A DNA stretch of 64,000 nucleotides from Cypionkella psychrotolerans (GTDB lineage Bacteria; Pseudomonadota; Alphaproteobacteria; Rhodobacterales; Rhodobacteraceae), in assembly GCF_001294535.1 (NCBI RefSeq), contig NZ_LGIC01000073.1:122369-186368 (forward strand). The letters are read 5' to 3'. Within the stretch, counting starts at the first letter, position 1. Each line of letters begins with the position of its first letter. The position numbers and the translations under genes were made by a program. The notes beneath the pieces are model-generated. The model was not told the DNA's origin, searched no databases, and worked only from the letters and a program-made list of their open reading frames with translations. Below, in pieces: positions 8,767-17,572 of this stretch.

Positions 8767-10431
8767 ATGACGGCGGAATATGTGATCATTGGATCGGGGT
8801 CAGCGGGGGCGGCGATTGCGTATCGTTTGGCCGAGGCGGGCAAGCGGGTGGTGGTGATCGAGCAGGGCGGCAGCGATATCGGGCCGTTCATCCAGATGCC
8901 TGCGGCGCTGTCTTATCCAATGAATATGGGGATTTACGACTGGGGGTTTCAGTCGGAACCCGAGCCATACTTGGGCGGTCGGCGGTTGGCGACGCCGCGC
9001 GGCAAGGTGATTGGCGGCTCATCCAGCATCAACGGTATGGTCTATGTGCGCGGCCATGCGCGGGACTATGACACTTGGGAGGAGATGGGCGCGCAGGGCT
9101 GGTCCTATGCCGATGTGCTGCCCTATTTCCAGCGGATGGAGACTTGGCACGGCGAGGCGGATGGCGCGGCCTCGGGCGACGCGGCGTTTCGGGGCTCAAA
9201 CGGCCCGCTGCATATAAGCCGGGGACCCCGGAAAAACCCGCTGTTCAACGCTTTCATCGAGGCGGGGCGGCAGGCGGGCTACCCGGTGACCGAGGATTAT
9301 AACGGTCAGGCGCAGGAAGGTTTCGGCGCGATGGAGGCGACGATCTTTAAGGGCGTGCGCTGGTCGGCGGCGAATGCTTACCTGCGGCCCGCCCTGAAAA
9401 CCGGGCTTGTGAAGCTGGTGCGCGGCTTTGCGCGCCGCGTGGTGATCGAGAATGGCCGCGCGGTTGGGGTTGAGATTGAGCGCGGCGGGGTGGTGGAGGT
9501 TATTCGCGCTAGTGTCGAGGTGATCGTGTCGGCCTCTTCGATCAACTCGCCGAAGATCCTGATGCTGTCGGGGATCGGCGATGCGGCGGCTCTGCGCGCG
9601 CATGGCATCGAGGTGGTGGCGGATCGGCCCGGTGTTGGGGCGAATTTGCAGGACCATCTTGAGATCTACATGCAGTTTCAGGCCGCCAAACCGATCACTT
9701 TGTATAAATACTGGAACCTGTGGGGCAAGGCGCTGATCGGGGCGCAGTGGTTGTTTACCGGCAAGGGCTTGGGCGCGTCGAATCAGTTTGAATCTTGCGC
9801 GTTTATCCGCTCGAAAGCCGGGGTGGATTACCCGGATATCGAGTATCATTTCCTGCCGATTGCGGTGCGCTATGATGGTAAGGCGGCGGCCGAGGGCCAT
9901 GGTTTTCAGGTGCATGTCGGGCCGATGCGATCCAAGTCGCGTGGGGCTGTGACGTTGCGCTCAGCCGATCCGAAGGACGCGCCGAAGATCCTGTTCAACT
10001 ATATGTCGGACCCATCGGATTGGGAGGATTTCCGGGCTTGTGTGCGGCTGACGCGGGAGGTGTTTGAACAGCCTGCGATGCGAGAGCATGTGAAGGCGGA
10101 GATTCAGCCGGGGGCTGGGGTGCAGACGGATGCGGAACTGGACGCCTTCCTGAAAGAACATGTCGAGAGCGCCTATCATCCTTGCGGGACCTGTCGGATG
10201 GGCCGGCGGGATGATCCGCTGGCTGTGGTCGATGAAGAATGTCGGGTGATCGGGGTGGAGGGGCTGCGGGTGGCGGACAGCTCGATCTTCCCGCAGGTCA
10301 CCAATGGGAATTTGAACGGGCCGTCGATTATGACCGGGGAGAAGGCGGCGGATCATATCTTGGGTAAGCGTCTGGCGCGGTCGAATTTGCAGCCAGTGAT
10401 CAATGAGAATTGGCGGGTGTCTCAGCGCTGA
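8767..10431 (+). CDS. betA: Choline dehydrogenase
   Basis: FAD-dependent GMC oxidoreductase of 554 residues that oxidises choline to betaine aldehyde, normally membrane-associated. The start at 8767 is set by GGAGAG ten bases upstream and by the FAD-binding strand [17 protein letters not shown] following at once. GMC signatures [18 protein letters not shown] and [17 protein letters not shown] are present, and the catalytic His/Asn pair lies in [10 protein letters not shown] and [10 protein letters not shown]. Length matches the E. coli enzyme. It closes the betIBA operon; no betC (choline sulfatase) is present. Confidence 0.95.
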   Translation: MTAEYVIIGSGSAGAAIAYRLAEAGKRVVVIEQGGSDIGPFIQMPAALSYPMNMGIYDWGFQSEPEPYLGGRRLATPRGKVIGGSSSINGMVYVRGHARDYDTWEEMGAQGWSYADVLPYFQRMETWHGEADGAASGDAAFRGSNGPLHISRGPRKNPLFNAFIEAGRQAGYPVTEDYNGQAQEGFGAMEATIFKGVRWSAANAYLRPALKTGLVKLVRGFARRVVIENGRAVGVEIERGGVVEVIRASVEVIVSASSINSPKILMLSGIGDAAALRAHGIEVVADRPGVGANLQDHLEIYMQFQAAKPITLYKYWNLWGKALIGAQWLFTGKGLGASNQFESCAFIRSKAGVDYPDIEYHFLPIAVRYDGKAAAEGHGFQVHVGPMRSKSRGAVTLRSADPKDAPKILFNYMSDPSDWEDFRACVRLTREVFEQPAMREHVKAEIQPGAGVQTDAELDAFLKEHVESAYHPCGTCRMGRRDDPLAVVDEECRVIGVEGLRVADSSIFPQVTNGNLNGPSIMTGEKAADHILGKRLARSNLQPVINENWRVSQR

Positions 10432-10513
10432 GGTCCCGGCGTGGACCGATTTGACTGTGTTTATTTATCAAAGGGTTAGATTTTTGGCTTAGGCCTTTCT
10501 TAACTGTTGGGGC

Positions 10514-10527
10514 TTGATCAAGGTCAA
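10514..10527. promoter_or_regulatory. FNR/FnrL-type box upstream of the DUF465 gene
   Basis: TTGATCAAGGTCAA matches the alphaproteobacterial FnrL consensus TTGAY-N4-RTCAA at every defined position. It lies about 55 bases upstream of the DUF465 start, a plausible distance for oxygen-responsive activation. This is a consensus match only. Confidence 0.6.
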
Positions 10528-10581
10528 AGCTGTGGCGTGGCGTTAAGCCTAAGCTGGGGTAGTAATAACAGGAGAGACCCG

Positions 10582-10818
10582 ATGACGCATACCCCGCATG
10601 GCTTGGCCGCCGAGTTCCCGGACTTCGCTGTGAAGATTTCCGCGATGAAGGAGAAAGACGCGCATTTTGCCAATCTGGTGGCCGAATATGACGCAGTAAA
10701 TGGCAAGGTGCATCGCGCAGAGGCGCGGCTGGATCTGTTGACCGAGGCTGAGGAAGAAGTTCTTCGCAAGCAACGGGCGGCGCTGAAGGATCATGTCTGG
10801 ATGCATTTGAAGGGGTGA
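10582..10818 (+). CDS. YdcH-family small protein (DUF465)
   Basis: A 78-residue, highly charged, probably all-helical protein of the DUF465/YdcH family, recognised by the N-terminal FPDF motif, the DAHFANLVAEYDAVNGKVHRAE helix region and the closing LRKQRAALKDHVWMHL helix. GGAGAG at 10571 sets the ATG at 10582. Function of the family is unknown; members are small coiled-coil cytoplasmic proteins. It stands alone with its own FNR-type box upstream and a terminator downstream, so it may be induced under low oxygen. Confidence 0.85.
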   Translation: MTHTPHGLAAEFPDFAVKISAMKEKDAHFANLVAEYDAVNGKVHRAEARLDLLTEAEEEVLRKQRAALKDHVWMHLKG

Positions 10819-10840
10819 GCGGGCTTTTAGATTTAGCAAA

Positions 10841-10864
10841 GGCGGGCTTTGGCCCGTCTTTTCA
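10841..10864 (+). terminator. Rho-independent terminator of the DUF465 gene
   Basis: GGCGGGC-TTTG-GCCCGTC (one G-U pair) followed by TTTTC, 22 bases after the stop codon of the DUF465 gene. Confidence 0.75.
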
Positions 10865-10973
10865 TTTGGGGCCTGCCGATACGGCGGGGCGGTCTTGGCC
10901 GCCATCGAGGCGGCACGCGACCGCCGCTGCCGCGCGGTGAGTTTGAAATGGTGCGTTTTGGTTTGCTGTTGAT

Positions 10974-11047
10974 GCCTCCGGCGGGGATATTTAAGCCAAC
11001 GTGAAATTCTAGGTATTTCATCTTGGTCTAAATACTCCCCGCGGAGC
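10974..11047. repeat. CTCAAATATCC-family repeat, imperfect paired copy
   Basis: A minus-oriented copy at 10974-11006 (GCCTCCGGCGGGGATATTTA...) faces a degenerate plus-oriented copy at 11016-11047 (TTTCATCTTGGTCTAAATAC...). The two form an imperfect palindrome like the perfect one at 662-790. It lies between the convergent DUF465 gene and pccR. Confidence 0.75.
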
Positions 11048-11079
11048 GTTCAACATTTCTGCCCGTGCTGCGGTTAGGC

Positions 11080-12477
11080 TTAGTCGGCGATGTCGTAGGG
11101 CAGCAATCCGCGTTTGTCGGGATCGACTTTCAGGCGGCGCTCTAAGGGCGGCACCGAGCGTTGGTGGCAATTTTGCCGTTCGCAGATCCGGCAGGAGATG
11201 CCGATCGGCTCGAAGCGGCCCTTCAGGTCTAAGCCATCGGAGTAGACGAGGCTGGAGGCGTGGCTGATCTCACATCCCAGACCAATGGCGTAGCGGCGGA
11301 CGGGGGCGAGGAAGGCTCCGCCGGGTTTCGAGACATCGCGGGCGAGGCAGAGGTAGCGCACGCCGTCGGGGGTTTCGGCCAGTTGGCGCAGGAAATGGCC
11401 GGGGGTCTCAAAGGCGCGGTGGACGTTCCAGAGCGGGCAGGCGCCGCCGAAGCGGGCGAATTGCAGGCGCGTGGCGGAGTGGCGTTTGGTGATGGTTCCG
11501 GCCTGATCGACGCGGACGAAGAAGAACGGAACACCTTTCGCGCCGGGGCGTTGCAGAGTGGAGAGGCGGTGGGCGACTTGCTCGATGGAGGCGCCGAACT
11601 GGTCGGCTAGGCGTTCGAGGTCGTGGCGGGTGGTTTGGGCGGCCTCCAAGAAGGCGCGGTAGGGCATCAGGGCAGCGCCGGCGAAATAATTCGCCATGCC
11701 GATTTTGGCGATGTCGCGGGCTTCTGTAGTTTGAAATTGCGCGAGATCGAGAGTGGCTTCGATCAGCTCGTTCTGGGTTTGCAGGGCGACTTGGTAGAGC
11801 AGTTGAAAGCGCTGGGTGGGGCTTGCGGCGCGGGCGGAAAGCGCAAGGGTCCGGGTGGTGGGGTCAAAGTGACGCAAGGGGCCAGTGTTGGAAAATTGAA
11901 CATTGATACCGCGTTTGTTGAGCGCCTCGGTTGCGATGATCAGGGCGTCTTTCCCGATACATGCAGCGGTTATGAAATGTTCGGCGGCGCGGTCGACGGA
12001 ATCGACGTAATTGTCGCAATAGTGAAAGAAATCGCGAACCTCCTCCCACGGGGAAGCGCGCAGGGCGGTGTCTTCGCGGCCCAAAGCCTCATCCAGCGAG
12101 GCAAGGCGTTCGTGGCTTTGGCGGTAGGCACGGTGCAGGTCGAGAAAGGCGCGGGCGAAGGCCGGGGCGTTGGAGGCGGCGAGGCGGAGATCGGCCAAGG
12201 GCGGGGTGGTTTTGGCGAACACCGGGTCGGCGAGGGCCTCGCGCATATCTGACACCAGCCGTTCGCCTTCGCCTGCGTTAAGTTCAGTGACGTCGAGGCC
12301 GAATTCTTGCGCGAGCGCGAGGACTACGGTGGCGGAAACCGGGCGGTGGTTGTTCTCCATCTGATTGAGGTAGGGCAGCGAGACGCCGAGTTTATCCGAA
12401 AAGGCGCGTTGGGTCAGGCTGAGGCGGCCACGGAGTTCGCGGAGTTTGGCACCTGCGTAGAGTTTTTGGATGGCCAT
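11080..12477 (-). CDS. pccR: Short-chain fatty acyl-CoA regulator, PccR-type
   Basis: Transcription factor of 465 residues in the ScfR family (RamB/PrpC-regulator/PccR). The N-terminus is an XRE-type helix-turn-helix (about residues 10-65, with LTQRAFSDKLGVSLPYLNQMENNHRP). The middle is an IrrE/DUF955-like domain, and the C-terminus is a cysteine-bearing DUF2083-type region (GISCRICERQNCHQRSVPP). The start at 12477 is chosen because MAIQKLYAGAKLRELR matches the family start. In Rhodobacter sphaeroides PccR controls propionyl-CoA carboxylase; pccB and pccA lie close by here. Two CTTTGCAAAG boxes just upstream suggest autoregulation. Confidence 0.88.
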   Translation of the reverse strand: MAIQKLYAGAKLRELRGRLSLTQRAFSDKLGVSLPYLNQMENNHRPVSATVVLALAQEFGLDVTELNAGEGERLVSDMREALADPVFAKTTPPLADLRLAASNAPAFARAFLDLHRAYRQSHERLASLDEALGREDTALRASPWEEVRDFFHYCDNYVDSVDRAAEHFITAACIGKDALIIATEALNKRGINVQFSNTGPLRHFDPTTRTLALSARAASPTQRFQLLYQVALQTQNELIEATLDLAQFQTTEARDIAKIGMANYFAGAALMPYRAFLEAAQTTRHDLERLADQFGASIEQVAHRLSTLQRPGAKGVPFFFVRVDQAGTITKRHSATRLQFARFGGACPLWNVHRAFETPGHFLRQLAETPDGVRYLCLARDVSKPGGAFLAPVRRYAIGLGCEISHASSLVYSDGLDLKGRFEPIGISCRICERQNCHQRSVPPLERRLKVDPDKRGLLPYDIAD

Positions 12478-12486
12478 TGCGCACTC

Positions 12487-12517
12487 CTTTGCAAAGCCCA
12501 AGGTAGGCTTTGCAAAG
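12487..12517. promoter_or_regulatory. Twin CTTTGCAAAG boxes upstream of pccR (probable PccR operator)
   Basis: The perfect 10-bp palindrome CTTTGCAAAG occurs at 12487-12496 and again at 12508-12517, centres 21 bases apart (two helical turns). It is 10-40 bases upstream of the pccR start. PccR of R. sphaeroides is reported to bind paired TTTGCAAA-type sequences, so autoregulation is likely. Confidence 0.75.
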
Positions 12518-12525
12518 TCAGGCGG

Positions 12526-13743
12526 TCAAGCGGCAATCCCTAAGCTGCGGGCGCGGCGAATGACCGCAAGGATGCAGAGAGTGGAGAGTACGGAAGAGGC
12601 CAGCATCAACAGGATCAGCGGCATTTCGGTGGAACCGGGGGGCAGCACGGCTCCGGCCAAGGCGGCAAGGGCGGCACCGCCGCCAACCATGATCGCACCG
12701 CCCAGGCCCGAGGCGGTGCCTGCGAGGTCAGGGCGCACCGAGAGGATGCCCGCGTTGGCTGAGGGCAAAGCGATGCCATTGCCGAGCCCCATGGTGATGG
12801 TCAGGCTGAAGAAAACCACGGCGCTGGAGAGGTTCAGCGCGGCGACGAGCGCCAGCAGCGCCATGCCGAGCGTGGTGACAGTGGTGCCGATCAGCACCAT
12901 TTTGTTCATGCCTAGGCGCACCGAATAGCGGCCGGCGAAGAAGTTCCCGGCCATGTAGCCGACGGCGGTGATGGCAAACAGCAGGCCGATACGGGACGAG
13001 GTGAGGTGGTAGACCTCGGTTCCGACATAGGGTGCGCCGCCGAGGAAGGCATAAAAGCAGCCCGAGGAGAAGGCGGCGGCTCCGCAATAGCCCCAGAAGC
13101 GGCGCGATTTCAGTAGGCTGGGGTAGCTGCGCAACTGATCCTTGAACGACCGGCGTTGCAGGGTGGCGGTCTCGCCCAGATCGGCCCAGCAGAGGGCCAA
13201 GACGATCAGACCGAGGCCGAGCAGCAGGCCGAAGTTGGCTTGCCAGCCGAAAGCCTCATCAAGGATACCGCCGATCACTGGGCCAATCATCGGCACCAGC
13301 GACATCCCCATGGTGACATATCCGATCATCGAGGCGGCCTCGGCGTCTGACACCATATCACGCACGACGGCGCGGGACAGCACCATGCCTGCGGCGATCA
13401 CCGCTTGTGCCATGCGGAAGATTAGGAAAGTGGTGGCATTGGCAGCGGTGAGGGTGCCGACGGTGGCGATCAGGAACAGCACCAGCGCAATCAGGATGGT
13501 GTTGCGGCGGCCGTAGCGGTCGGAGATCGGGCCGATCAGGATTTGCAGCACGGCGGAGAGCGCGAGGTAGAGGGCTACGGAGAGTTGCATCAGCGCGTAG
13601 GGGGCGTCGAAATAGGCGGCCATGCCGGGCAAGGACGGCAGGAAGATGTTCATCGTCAGCGCCGAGAGGCCCGCGAGCAGGGTCAGGGTGAGAATTTTCG
13701 GCGGGGTTTGGCGGTTGAGGAAGATCGCCTTGGGGTGGGGCAT
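12526..13743 (-). CDS. Bcr/CflA-family MFS drug exporter
   Basis: Twelve-helix major facilitator protein of 405 residues resembling Bcr/CflA proton antiporters (bicyclomycin or chloramphenicol type). Visible markers are the first helix with SALTMNIFLPSLPGMA, the loop 2-3 motif GPISDRYGRRN, and the antiporter motif region MSLVPMIGPVIGG in helix 5. No strong ribosome binding site is seen ahead of the ATG at 13743. It is upstream of and co-directional with pccR, 48 bases apart, but the pccR operator in that gap suggests separate transcription. Substrate unknown. Confidence 0.85.
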   Translation of the reverse strand: MPHPKAIFLNRQTPPKILTLTLLAGLSALTMNIFLPSLPGMAAYFDAPYALMQLSVALYLALSAVLQILIGPISDRYGRRNTILIALVLFLIATVGTLTAANATTFLIFRMAQAVIAAGMVLSRAVVRDMVSDAEAASMIGYVTMGMSLVPMIGPVIGGILDEAFGWQANFGLLLGLGLIVLALCWADLGETATLQRRSFKDQLRSYPSLLKSRRFWGYCGAAAFSSGCFYAFLGGAPYVGTEVYHLTSSRIGLLFAITAVGYMAGNFFAGRYSVRLGMNKMVLIGTTVTTLGMALLALVAALNLSSAVVFFSLTITMGLGNGIALPSANAGILSVRPDLAGTASGLGGAIMVGGGAALAALAGAVLPPGSTEMPLILLMLASSVLSTLCILAVIRRARSLGIAA

Positions 13744-13781
13744 TCGGGGCTTTCTGGGGTAGTGCGTGCGGATAGCGCGAT

Positions 13782-13815
13782 GCCTCCGGCGGGGATATTT
13801 GGGCGCAGAGGATGA
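13782..13815 (-). repeat. CTCAAATATCC-family repeat, single copy
   Basis: GCCTCCGGCGGGGATATTTG followed by GGCGCAGAGGATGA, a minus-oriented copy of the dispersed family, between the MFS start and the DUF486 stop. No partner arm is seen nearby. Confidence 0.7.
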
Positions 13816-13841
13816 GCTAAGAGCGCGGCTTTAGGGAGGGC

Positions 13842-14195
13842 TCAGCTCCATTTGTGGAAGATGAAGAACGCGCCCAGTGCAATAAAGGCGAAGCCGAGGG
13901 CGTGGTTCCATGTCAGCGGCTCTTTCAGGTAGAACACAGAAAACACGGCGAAAACCGAGAGGGTGATGACCTCTTGAATGGTTTTGAGCTGGGCGCCGTT
14001 GTAGATGCGGGAGCCTACGCGATTGGCGGGGACCATCAGGCAATACTCGAAGAACGCGATGCCCCAAGAGATGAAAATCACCGTGATCAGCGCGGTGGAT
14101 TTGTGCTTGAGGTGGCCATACCAAGCGAAGGTCATGAAGATGTTAGACAGGGTCAAGAGGCCGATGGTGATGAGAGGGACGGGAAGGGTGGGCAT
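13842..14195 (-). CDS. DUF486 (DMT-like) small membrane protein
   Basis: A 117-residue, four-helix membrane protein of the DUF486 family, distantly related to drug/metabolite transporters. Signature stretches are NIFMTFAWYGHLKH, WGIAFFEYCLMVPANRVG and QLKTIQEVITLSVFAVFS, ending in FIFHKWS. The ATG at 14195 is preferred over a TTG at 14213 on family length, although its Shine-Dalgarno is weak. No role is established for the family. Confidence 0.85.
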   Translation of the reverse strand: MPTLPVPLITIGLLTLSNIFMTFAWYGHLKHKSTALITVIFISWGIAFFEYCLMVPANRVGSRIYNGAQLKTIQEVITLSVFAVFSVFYLKEPLTWNHALGFAFIALGAFFIFHKWS

Positions 14196-14540
14196 GGGGG
14201 GTCTCGGATGCAAATTCTGCTGGTCGGGGAGGTATATAGAACAAAAACCAAGTTTGCCATCAATGACGGTATTTGAGGCAGTTGGTCGCCACAGGCGTTT
14301 CTTAGGGTGCGGGTCGTGGGCTTAGGTGCCTGCACATATCAGTTTCGACCCTATAGCCGGTGTGCGGGTCTGCGTAACCAAGGCTGTGGGAGGGGGCTTT
14401 GGGAAGGCAATCGCGCCGCGAAAAAGTGACTGCACTTGCGCAAAGCGCCGCTGGGTCGGGTGAGGATGCAAGGAAATCGCTGCATTCCGGCGCGTTTTGC
14501 GCTAGGATTGCAAAAAAACAAAACGAGCAGGACTGATAAA
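14196..14540. other. Intergenic region with inverted TTTTGC/GCAAAA repeat
   Basis: A 345-base divergent region between the DUF486 gene and the SleB-like lipoprotein gene. It holds TTTTGC-N9-GCAAAA (14495-14515), 25 bases ahead of the lipoprotein start, which shares half-sites with the TTTGCAAA boxes at pccR. No small gene is supported; short open frames here lack ribosome binding sites. Confidence 0.5.
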
Positions 14541-15032
14541 ATGACCCTCATCCGAACCGCGCGGCATCTTTTCGGTGCCGGTTTCGCACTCGCGCTTCTG
14601 GCAAGCTGCGGGCATAGCGAACTCGAATGTATGGAGCGGGCGATGTATTTCGAATCCAACCGCTCCAGCCGGGATGGCATGGTTGCGGTGGGCAGCGTGG
14701 TGATGAACCGCGTCGAGTCGGGGAAATATCCGCGCAATGTCTGTGGCGTGGTGGGGCAGCGCAAGCAATTCGCGCCGGGGGTGATGAGCAAGCGCATGAA
14801 CACGCGCACCGCACCGCAGCTGCGCGACGCGGCGGAGTCGGTGTTGCTGGGCGAGCGGCATCCGCTGATCGGCCGCGCGCAGTTTTTCCATACGGCAACC
14901 TACAAGGCAGGCTACAACAACATGCAGTATGTGCTGACCACCGGGGGCAATGCGTTTTACGAACGCGTCGATCCGGCTTTGGTCACCCAGCCACTGCCAT
15001 TGCCGCCGATTGAGGGCATTACCGGGAAGTGA
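14541..15032 (+). CDS. SleB-like cell wall hydrolase, lipoprotein
   Basis: A 163-residue lipoprotein: signal peptide with lipobox LLASC (lipidated C23), then a Hydrolase_2/SleB-type domain. The catalytic-type glutamate is in ERAMYFESN, followed by MVAVGSVVMNRVESGKYP and the QFFHTATYK region. SleB-family enzymes are lytic transglycosylases of spore cortex, but the domain is common in non-sporing alphaproteobacteria as an envelope peptidoglycan hydrolase. The ATG at 14541 is chosen because it opens the signal peptide. It precedes pccB but has its own upstream region; a link to propionate metabolism is only positional. Confidence 0.85.
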   Translation: MTLIRTARHLFGAGFALALLASCGHSELECMERAMYFESNRSSRDGMVAVGSVVMNRVESGKYPRNVCGVVGQRKQFAPGVMSKRMNTRTAPQLRDAAESVLLGERHPLIGRAQFFHTATYKAGYNNMQYVLTTGGNAFYERVDPALVTQPLPLPPIEGITGK

Positions 15033-15036
15033 TGAA

Positions 15037-15082
15037 TTTGCAGATTTGCAATTTGCATTTCTGACGCTTCACTGAGTTTGCA
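15037..15082. promoter_or_regulatory. TTTGCA cluster upstream of pccB (probable PccR operator)
   Basis: TTTGCA occurs at 15037-15042, 15045-15050, 15052-15057 and 15077-15082, within 75-120 bases ahead of the pccB start. The first three are nearly contiguous and resemble the TTTGCAAA-type sites known for PccR in R. sphaeroides. Spacing differs from the twin boxes at pccR. Confidence 0.6.
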
Positions 15083-15154
15083 TATTTTCGATGTTGCGCT
15101 TTGCGGGCGGGTTGTGGGGCGCTATGCTGGCCGCGATTTGAGGGGGAGCCTGCG

Positions 15155-16681
15155 ATGAAAGATATCCTGCAACAGTTGGAAGACCGCCGCAATGTGGCGC
15201 GTTTGGGCGGCGGGCAGCGCCGGATTGACGCGCAGCACGCCAAGGGCAAGCTGACCGCGCGCGAGCGGATTGAGCTGTTGCTGGACGAAGGCTCGTTTGA
15301 AGAATTCGACATGTTTGTCGCCCATCGCTGCACCGATTTCGGCATGGAGGCGGATCGTCCGGCGGGGGATGGCGTCGTGACCGGCTGGGGTACGGTGAAT
15401 GGGCGGATGGTCTATGTGTTTTCGCAGGACTTTACGGTGTTTGGCGGGTCTTTGTCGGAAACCCATGCGCAGAAGATCTGCAAAATCATGGATATGGCGA
15501 TGCAGAATGGCGCGCCGGTGATTGGGCTGAATGACTCGGGCGGGGCGCGGATTCAGGAAGGTGTGGCCTCACTCGCGGGCTATGCCGAGGTGTTTCAGCG
15601 CAATGTGATGGCGAGCGGTGTGGTGCCACAGATTTCGGTGATCATGGGGCCTTGCGCGGGCGGGGCGGTGTATTCGCCGGCGATGACCGACTTCATTTTT
15701 ATGGTGAAGGATTCGTCATACATGTTCGTCACCGGGCCGGATGTGGTGAAAACCGTGACCAATGAGGTGGTGACGGCGGAGGAACTGGGCGGAGCATCGA
15801 CGCATACCAAGAAATCTTCGGTGGCGGATGGCGCGTTTGAGAATGATGTCGAGGCTTTGGCCGAAGTGCGCCGCTTGGTGGATTTTCTGCCGCTGAACAA
15901 TCGGCAGAAGGCTCCGGTGCGGCCGTTCTTCGATGATCCGGCGCGGCTGGAAGCGAGCCTTGATACGTTGATCCCGGAAAACCCGAACCAACCCTATGAT
16001 ATGAAAGAGTTGATCGAGAAGCTTGCCGATGAGGGCGACTTTTTTGAAATCCAGCGCGATTTTGCTGCCAACATCATCACCGGCTTTGTGCGGATTGAGG
16101 GGCAATCGGTAGGGGTTGTCGCCAATCAGCCGATGGTTTTGGCGGGGTGCCTGGATATTGATAGCTCGCGCAAGGCGGCGCGGTTTGTGCGGTTTTGCGA
16201 TGCGTTTGAAATTCCGATCCTGACGCTGGTGGATGTGCCGGGGTTCCTGCCGGGTGTAGCGCAAGAGTTGGGCGGCGTGATCAAGCATGGTGCCAAGCTG
16301 CTGTTTGCTTATGGCGAAGCGACGGTTCCGAAAGTGACGGTGATCACCCGCAAAGCCTATGGCGGGGCTTATGATGTGATGTCGTCGAAGCATCTGCGCG
16401 GCGATTTCAACTATGCTTGGCCGACGGCTGAGATTGCGGTGATGGGGGCGAAAGGCGCCACCGAGATCATCCATCGCGGCAAACCGCCGGAAGAAATTGC
16501 GCGGCTGACCAAGGAATATGAAGACCGTTTTGCCAACCCGTTCGTCGCCGCCGAGAAGGGCTTTATCGACGAGGTGATCATGCCACATTCGACCCGCCGT
16601 CGGGTGGCGCGGGCATTTGCAAGCTTGCGTGGTAAGAAGCTGGCGAACCCGTGGAAAAAGCACGATAACATTCCGCTGTGA
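15155..16681 (+). CDS. pccB: Propionyl-CoA carboxylase beta subunit
   Basis: Carboxyltransferase subunit of 508 residues that moves CO2 from biotin on PccA to propionyl-CoA, giving methylmalonyl-CoA. The start at 15155 follows GGGGGAG and matches the family start [12 protein letters not shown]. The two crotonase-like halves show the oxyanion-hole glycines ([21 protein letters not shown] in the N-half; [21 protein letters not shown] in the C-half). TTTGCA sites upstream suggest PccR control. The partner pccA is about 2.2 kb downstream, separated by small lipoprotein and hypothetical genes. Confidence 0.97.
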   Translation: MKDILQQLEDRRNVARLGGGQRRIDAQHAKGKLTARERIELLLDEGSFEEFDMFVAHRCTDFGMEADRPAGDGVVTGWGTVNGRMVYVFSQDFTVFGGSLSETHAQKICKIMDMAMQNGAPVIGLNDSGGARIQEGVASLAGYAEVFQRNVMASGVVPQISVIMGPCAGGAVYSPAMTDFIFMVKDSSYMFVTGPDVVKTVTNEVVTAEELGGASTHTKKSSVADGAFENDVEALAEVRRLVDFLPLNNRQKAPVRPFFDDPARLEASLDTLIPENPNQPYDMKELIEKLADEGDFFEIQRDFAANIITGFVRIEGQSVGVVANQPMVLAGCLDIDSSRKAARFVRFCDAFEIPILTLVDVPGFLPGVAQELGGVIKHGAKLLFAYGEATVPKVTVITRKAYGGAYDVMSSKHLRGDFNYAWPTAEIAVMGAKGATEIIHRGKPPEEIARLTKEYEDRFANPFVAAEKGFIDEVIMPHSTRRRVARAFASLRGKKLANPWKKHDNIPL

Positions 16682-16697
16682 CCTAAGGAGAACAGCA

Positions 16698-16748
16698 ATG
16701 CGTGCGGGCAGCGGAAAAGCGGGCAGTTGTAGGGTGGGGCGGCGATGA
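16698..16748 (+). CDS. 16-codon mini-ORF with strong ribosome binding site (possible leader peptide or gene remnant)
   Basis: AAGGAG at 16685-16690 is placed ideally for the ATG at 16698, but that frame codes only MRAGSGKAGSCRVGRR and stops at 16748. The stop overlaps the next gene's ATG (ATGA), so it could drive coupled translation. Alternatively it is what remains of a lost signal-peptide-coding 5' end of the next gene. The peptide itself matches nothing known to me. Confidence 0.35.
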   Translation: MRAGSGKAGSCRVGRR

Positions 16749-17119
16749 CCGATCCGAATATAACGGACAGTGCAGAGGCGGTTGTGGTGGCGGTGCCCTC
16801 GGGGCAATGGGTGCGCTTCGTCGATGTGGTGATGAACGCGCCGGGACCGGACGGCTTGACCGCGCGGTTTCGCTTTGTCGCACCCGCGATAGCCAAGCAA
16901 ACCGGATCGGTGGATTTCGAGGTGGCGGTGACGGATATGGAACATTTGTGCAAGAGTTTCGCTCTGCCGCGTATCGCCTCAACCGGGCCGCTGCCAAGCC
17001 AGATCGTGATTTCACTTTCCGACCGCGACGTGCCGTTTGGCGAAGCTGCTCCTGAGGCCACTCAATTCTTTGAGGCGTATCGTGTCGAGGGCGACGCCTG
17101 TATATGGGAGGCTTTTTGA
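16745..17119 (+). CDS. Conserved roseobacter-type protein, DUF6497-like
   Basis: A 124-residue protein resembling a conserved family found between pccB and pccA in Rhodobacteraceae (I believe DUF6497; sometimes mislabelled acetolactate synthase). Typical segments are VPSGQWVRFVDVVMNAPGP, ARFRFVAPAIA, LCKSFALPRIA and the closing ATQFFEAYRVEGDACIWEAF. Two cysteines (near residues 69 and 119) could form a disulfide, which suits an exported protein. However, this reading has no signal peptide, unlike my recollection of relatives. Its own ATG has no good Shine-Dalgarno and overlaps the 16-codon mini-ORF. Function unknown. Confidence 0.7.
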   Translation: MTDPNITDSAEAVVVAVPSGQWVRFVDVVMNAPGPDGLTARFRFVAPAIAKQTGSVDFEVAVTDMEHLCKSFALPRIASTGPLPSQIVISLSDRDVPFGEAAPEATQFFEAYRVEGDACIWEAF

Positions 17120-17135
17120 TGAAAGCACAAAATCT

Positions 17136-17151
17136 AGCGGCCCGGGCCGCT
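17136..17151 (+). terminator. 16-base GC palindrome after the DUF6497-like gene
   Basis: AGCGGCCCGGGCCGCT is a perfect palindrome 17 bases after the stop codon, followed only by TTGC. It may act as a weak terminator; without a loop of its own it must open in the middle to fold. Confidence 0.4.
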
Positions 17152-17321
17152 TTGCAACCGATGGCTGATGTAGCCTTGCCACAGCTTGGGGCATTTGACC
17201 AATTTGCGTGTCAATTCCGCAGTTTATCGGCTAGAGTTCATGTAGGCCGAACCCAAGCGGCCTTTCCTTCGCAGAAGGGGGCGGCACAAAGCACGCCTCC
17301 AGCAAATAAATGGAGTCGAGG

Positions 17322-17462
17322 ATGTCGAGCACTAAGTTTACCGTACTGGCACTGTGCCTGGTCGCTTTCGTGGCAGGTTGCGCTAAGAAAGCCGAAGACG
17401 TGGTTTACGTGGACCAACCGGCTGTCACCACTGAGCCGACCTACACCGGCAAATACAAGTAA
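17322..17462 (+). CDS. Micro-lipoprotein with C-terminal TGKYK (copy 1)
   Basis: A 46-residue lipoprotein. The signal peptide MSSTKFTVLALCLVAFVAGC ends in the lipobox VAGC (C20), followed by AKKAEDVVYVDQPAVTTEP and the end TYTGKYK. The mature part is only about 27 residues, so it can hardly be an enzyme; a surface anchor, sensor ligand or envelope spacer is more likely. GGAGTCGAGG lies just upstream of the ATG. It is followed by a strong terminator, so it is a unit by itself. A second, clearly related gene starts 174 bases downstream. Confidence 0.8.
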   Translation: MSSTKFTVLALCLVAFVAGCAKKAEDVVYVDQPAVTTEPTYTGKYK

Positions 17463-17469
17463 GACTAAG

Positions 17470-17511
17470 GGGCGGGCGCTTGTAGGCCTGACGGCTCAGC
17501 CCGCCCTTTTT
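17470..17511 (+). terminator. Rho-independent terminator after micro-lipoprotein 1
   Basis: GGGCGGGC (17470-17477) pairs perfectly with GCCCGCCC (17499-17506), loop 21 bases, followed by TTTTTC. Confidence 0.85.
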
Positions 17512-17572
17512 CTATCTGTTGCAACGGCTTACGGGGCGTCGGCAACAACTGTCCTAGCGGGGGCGAACCGCT

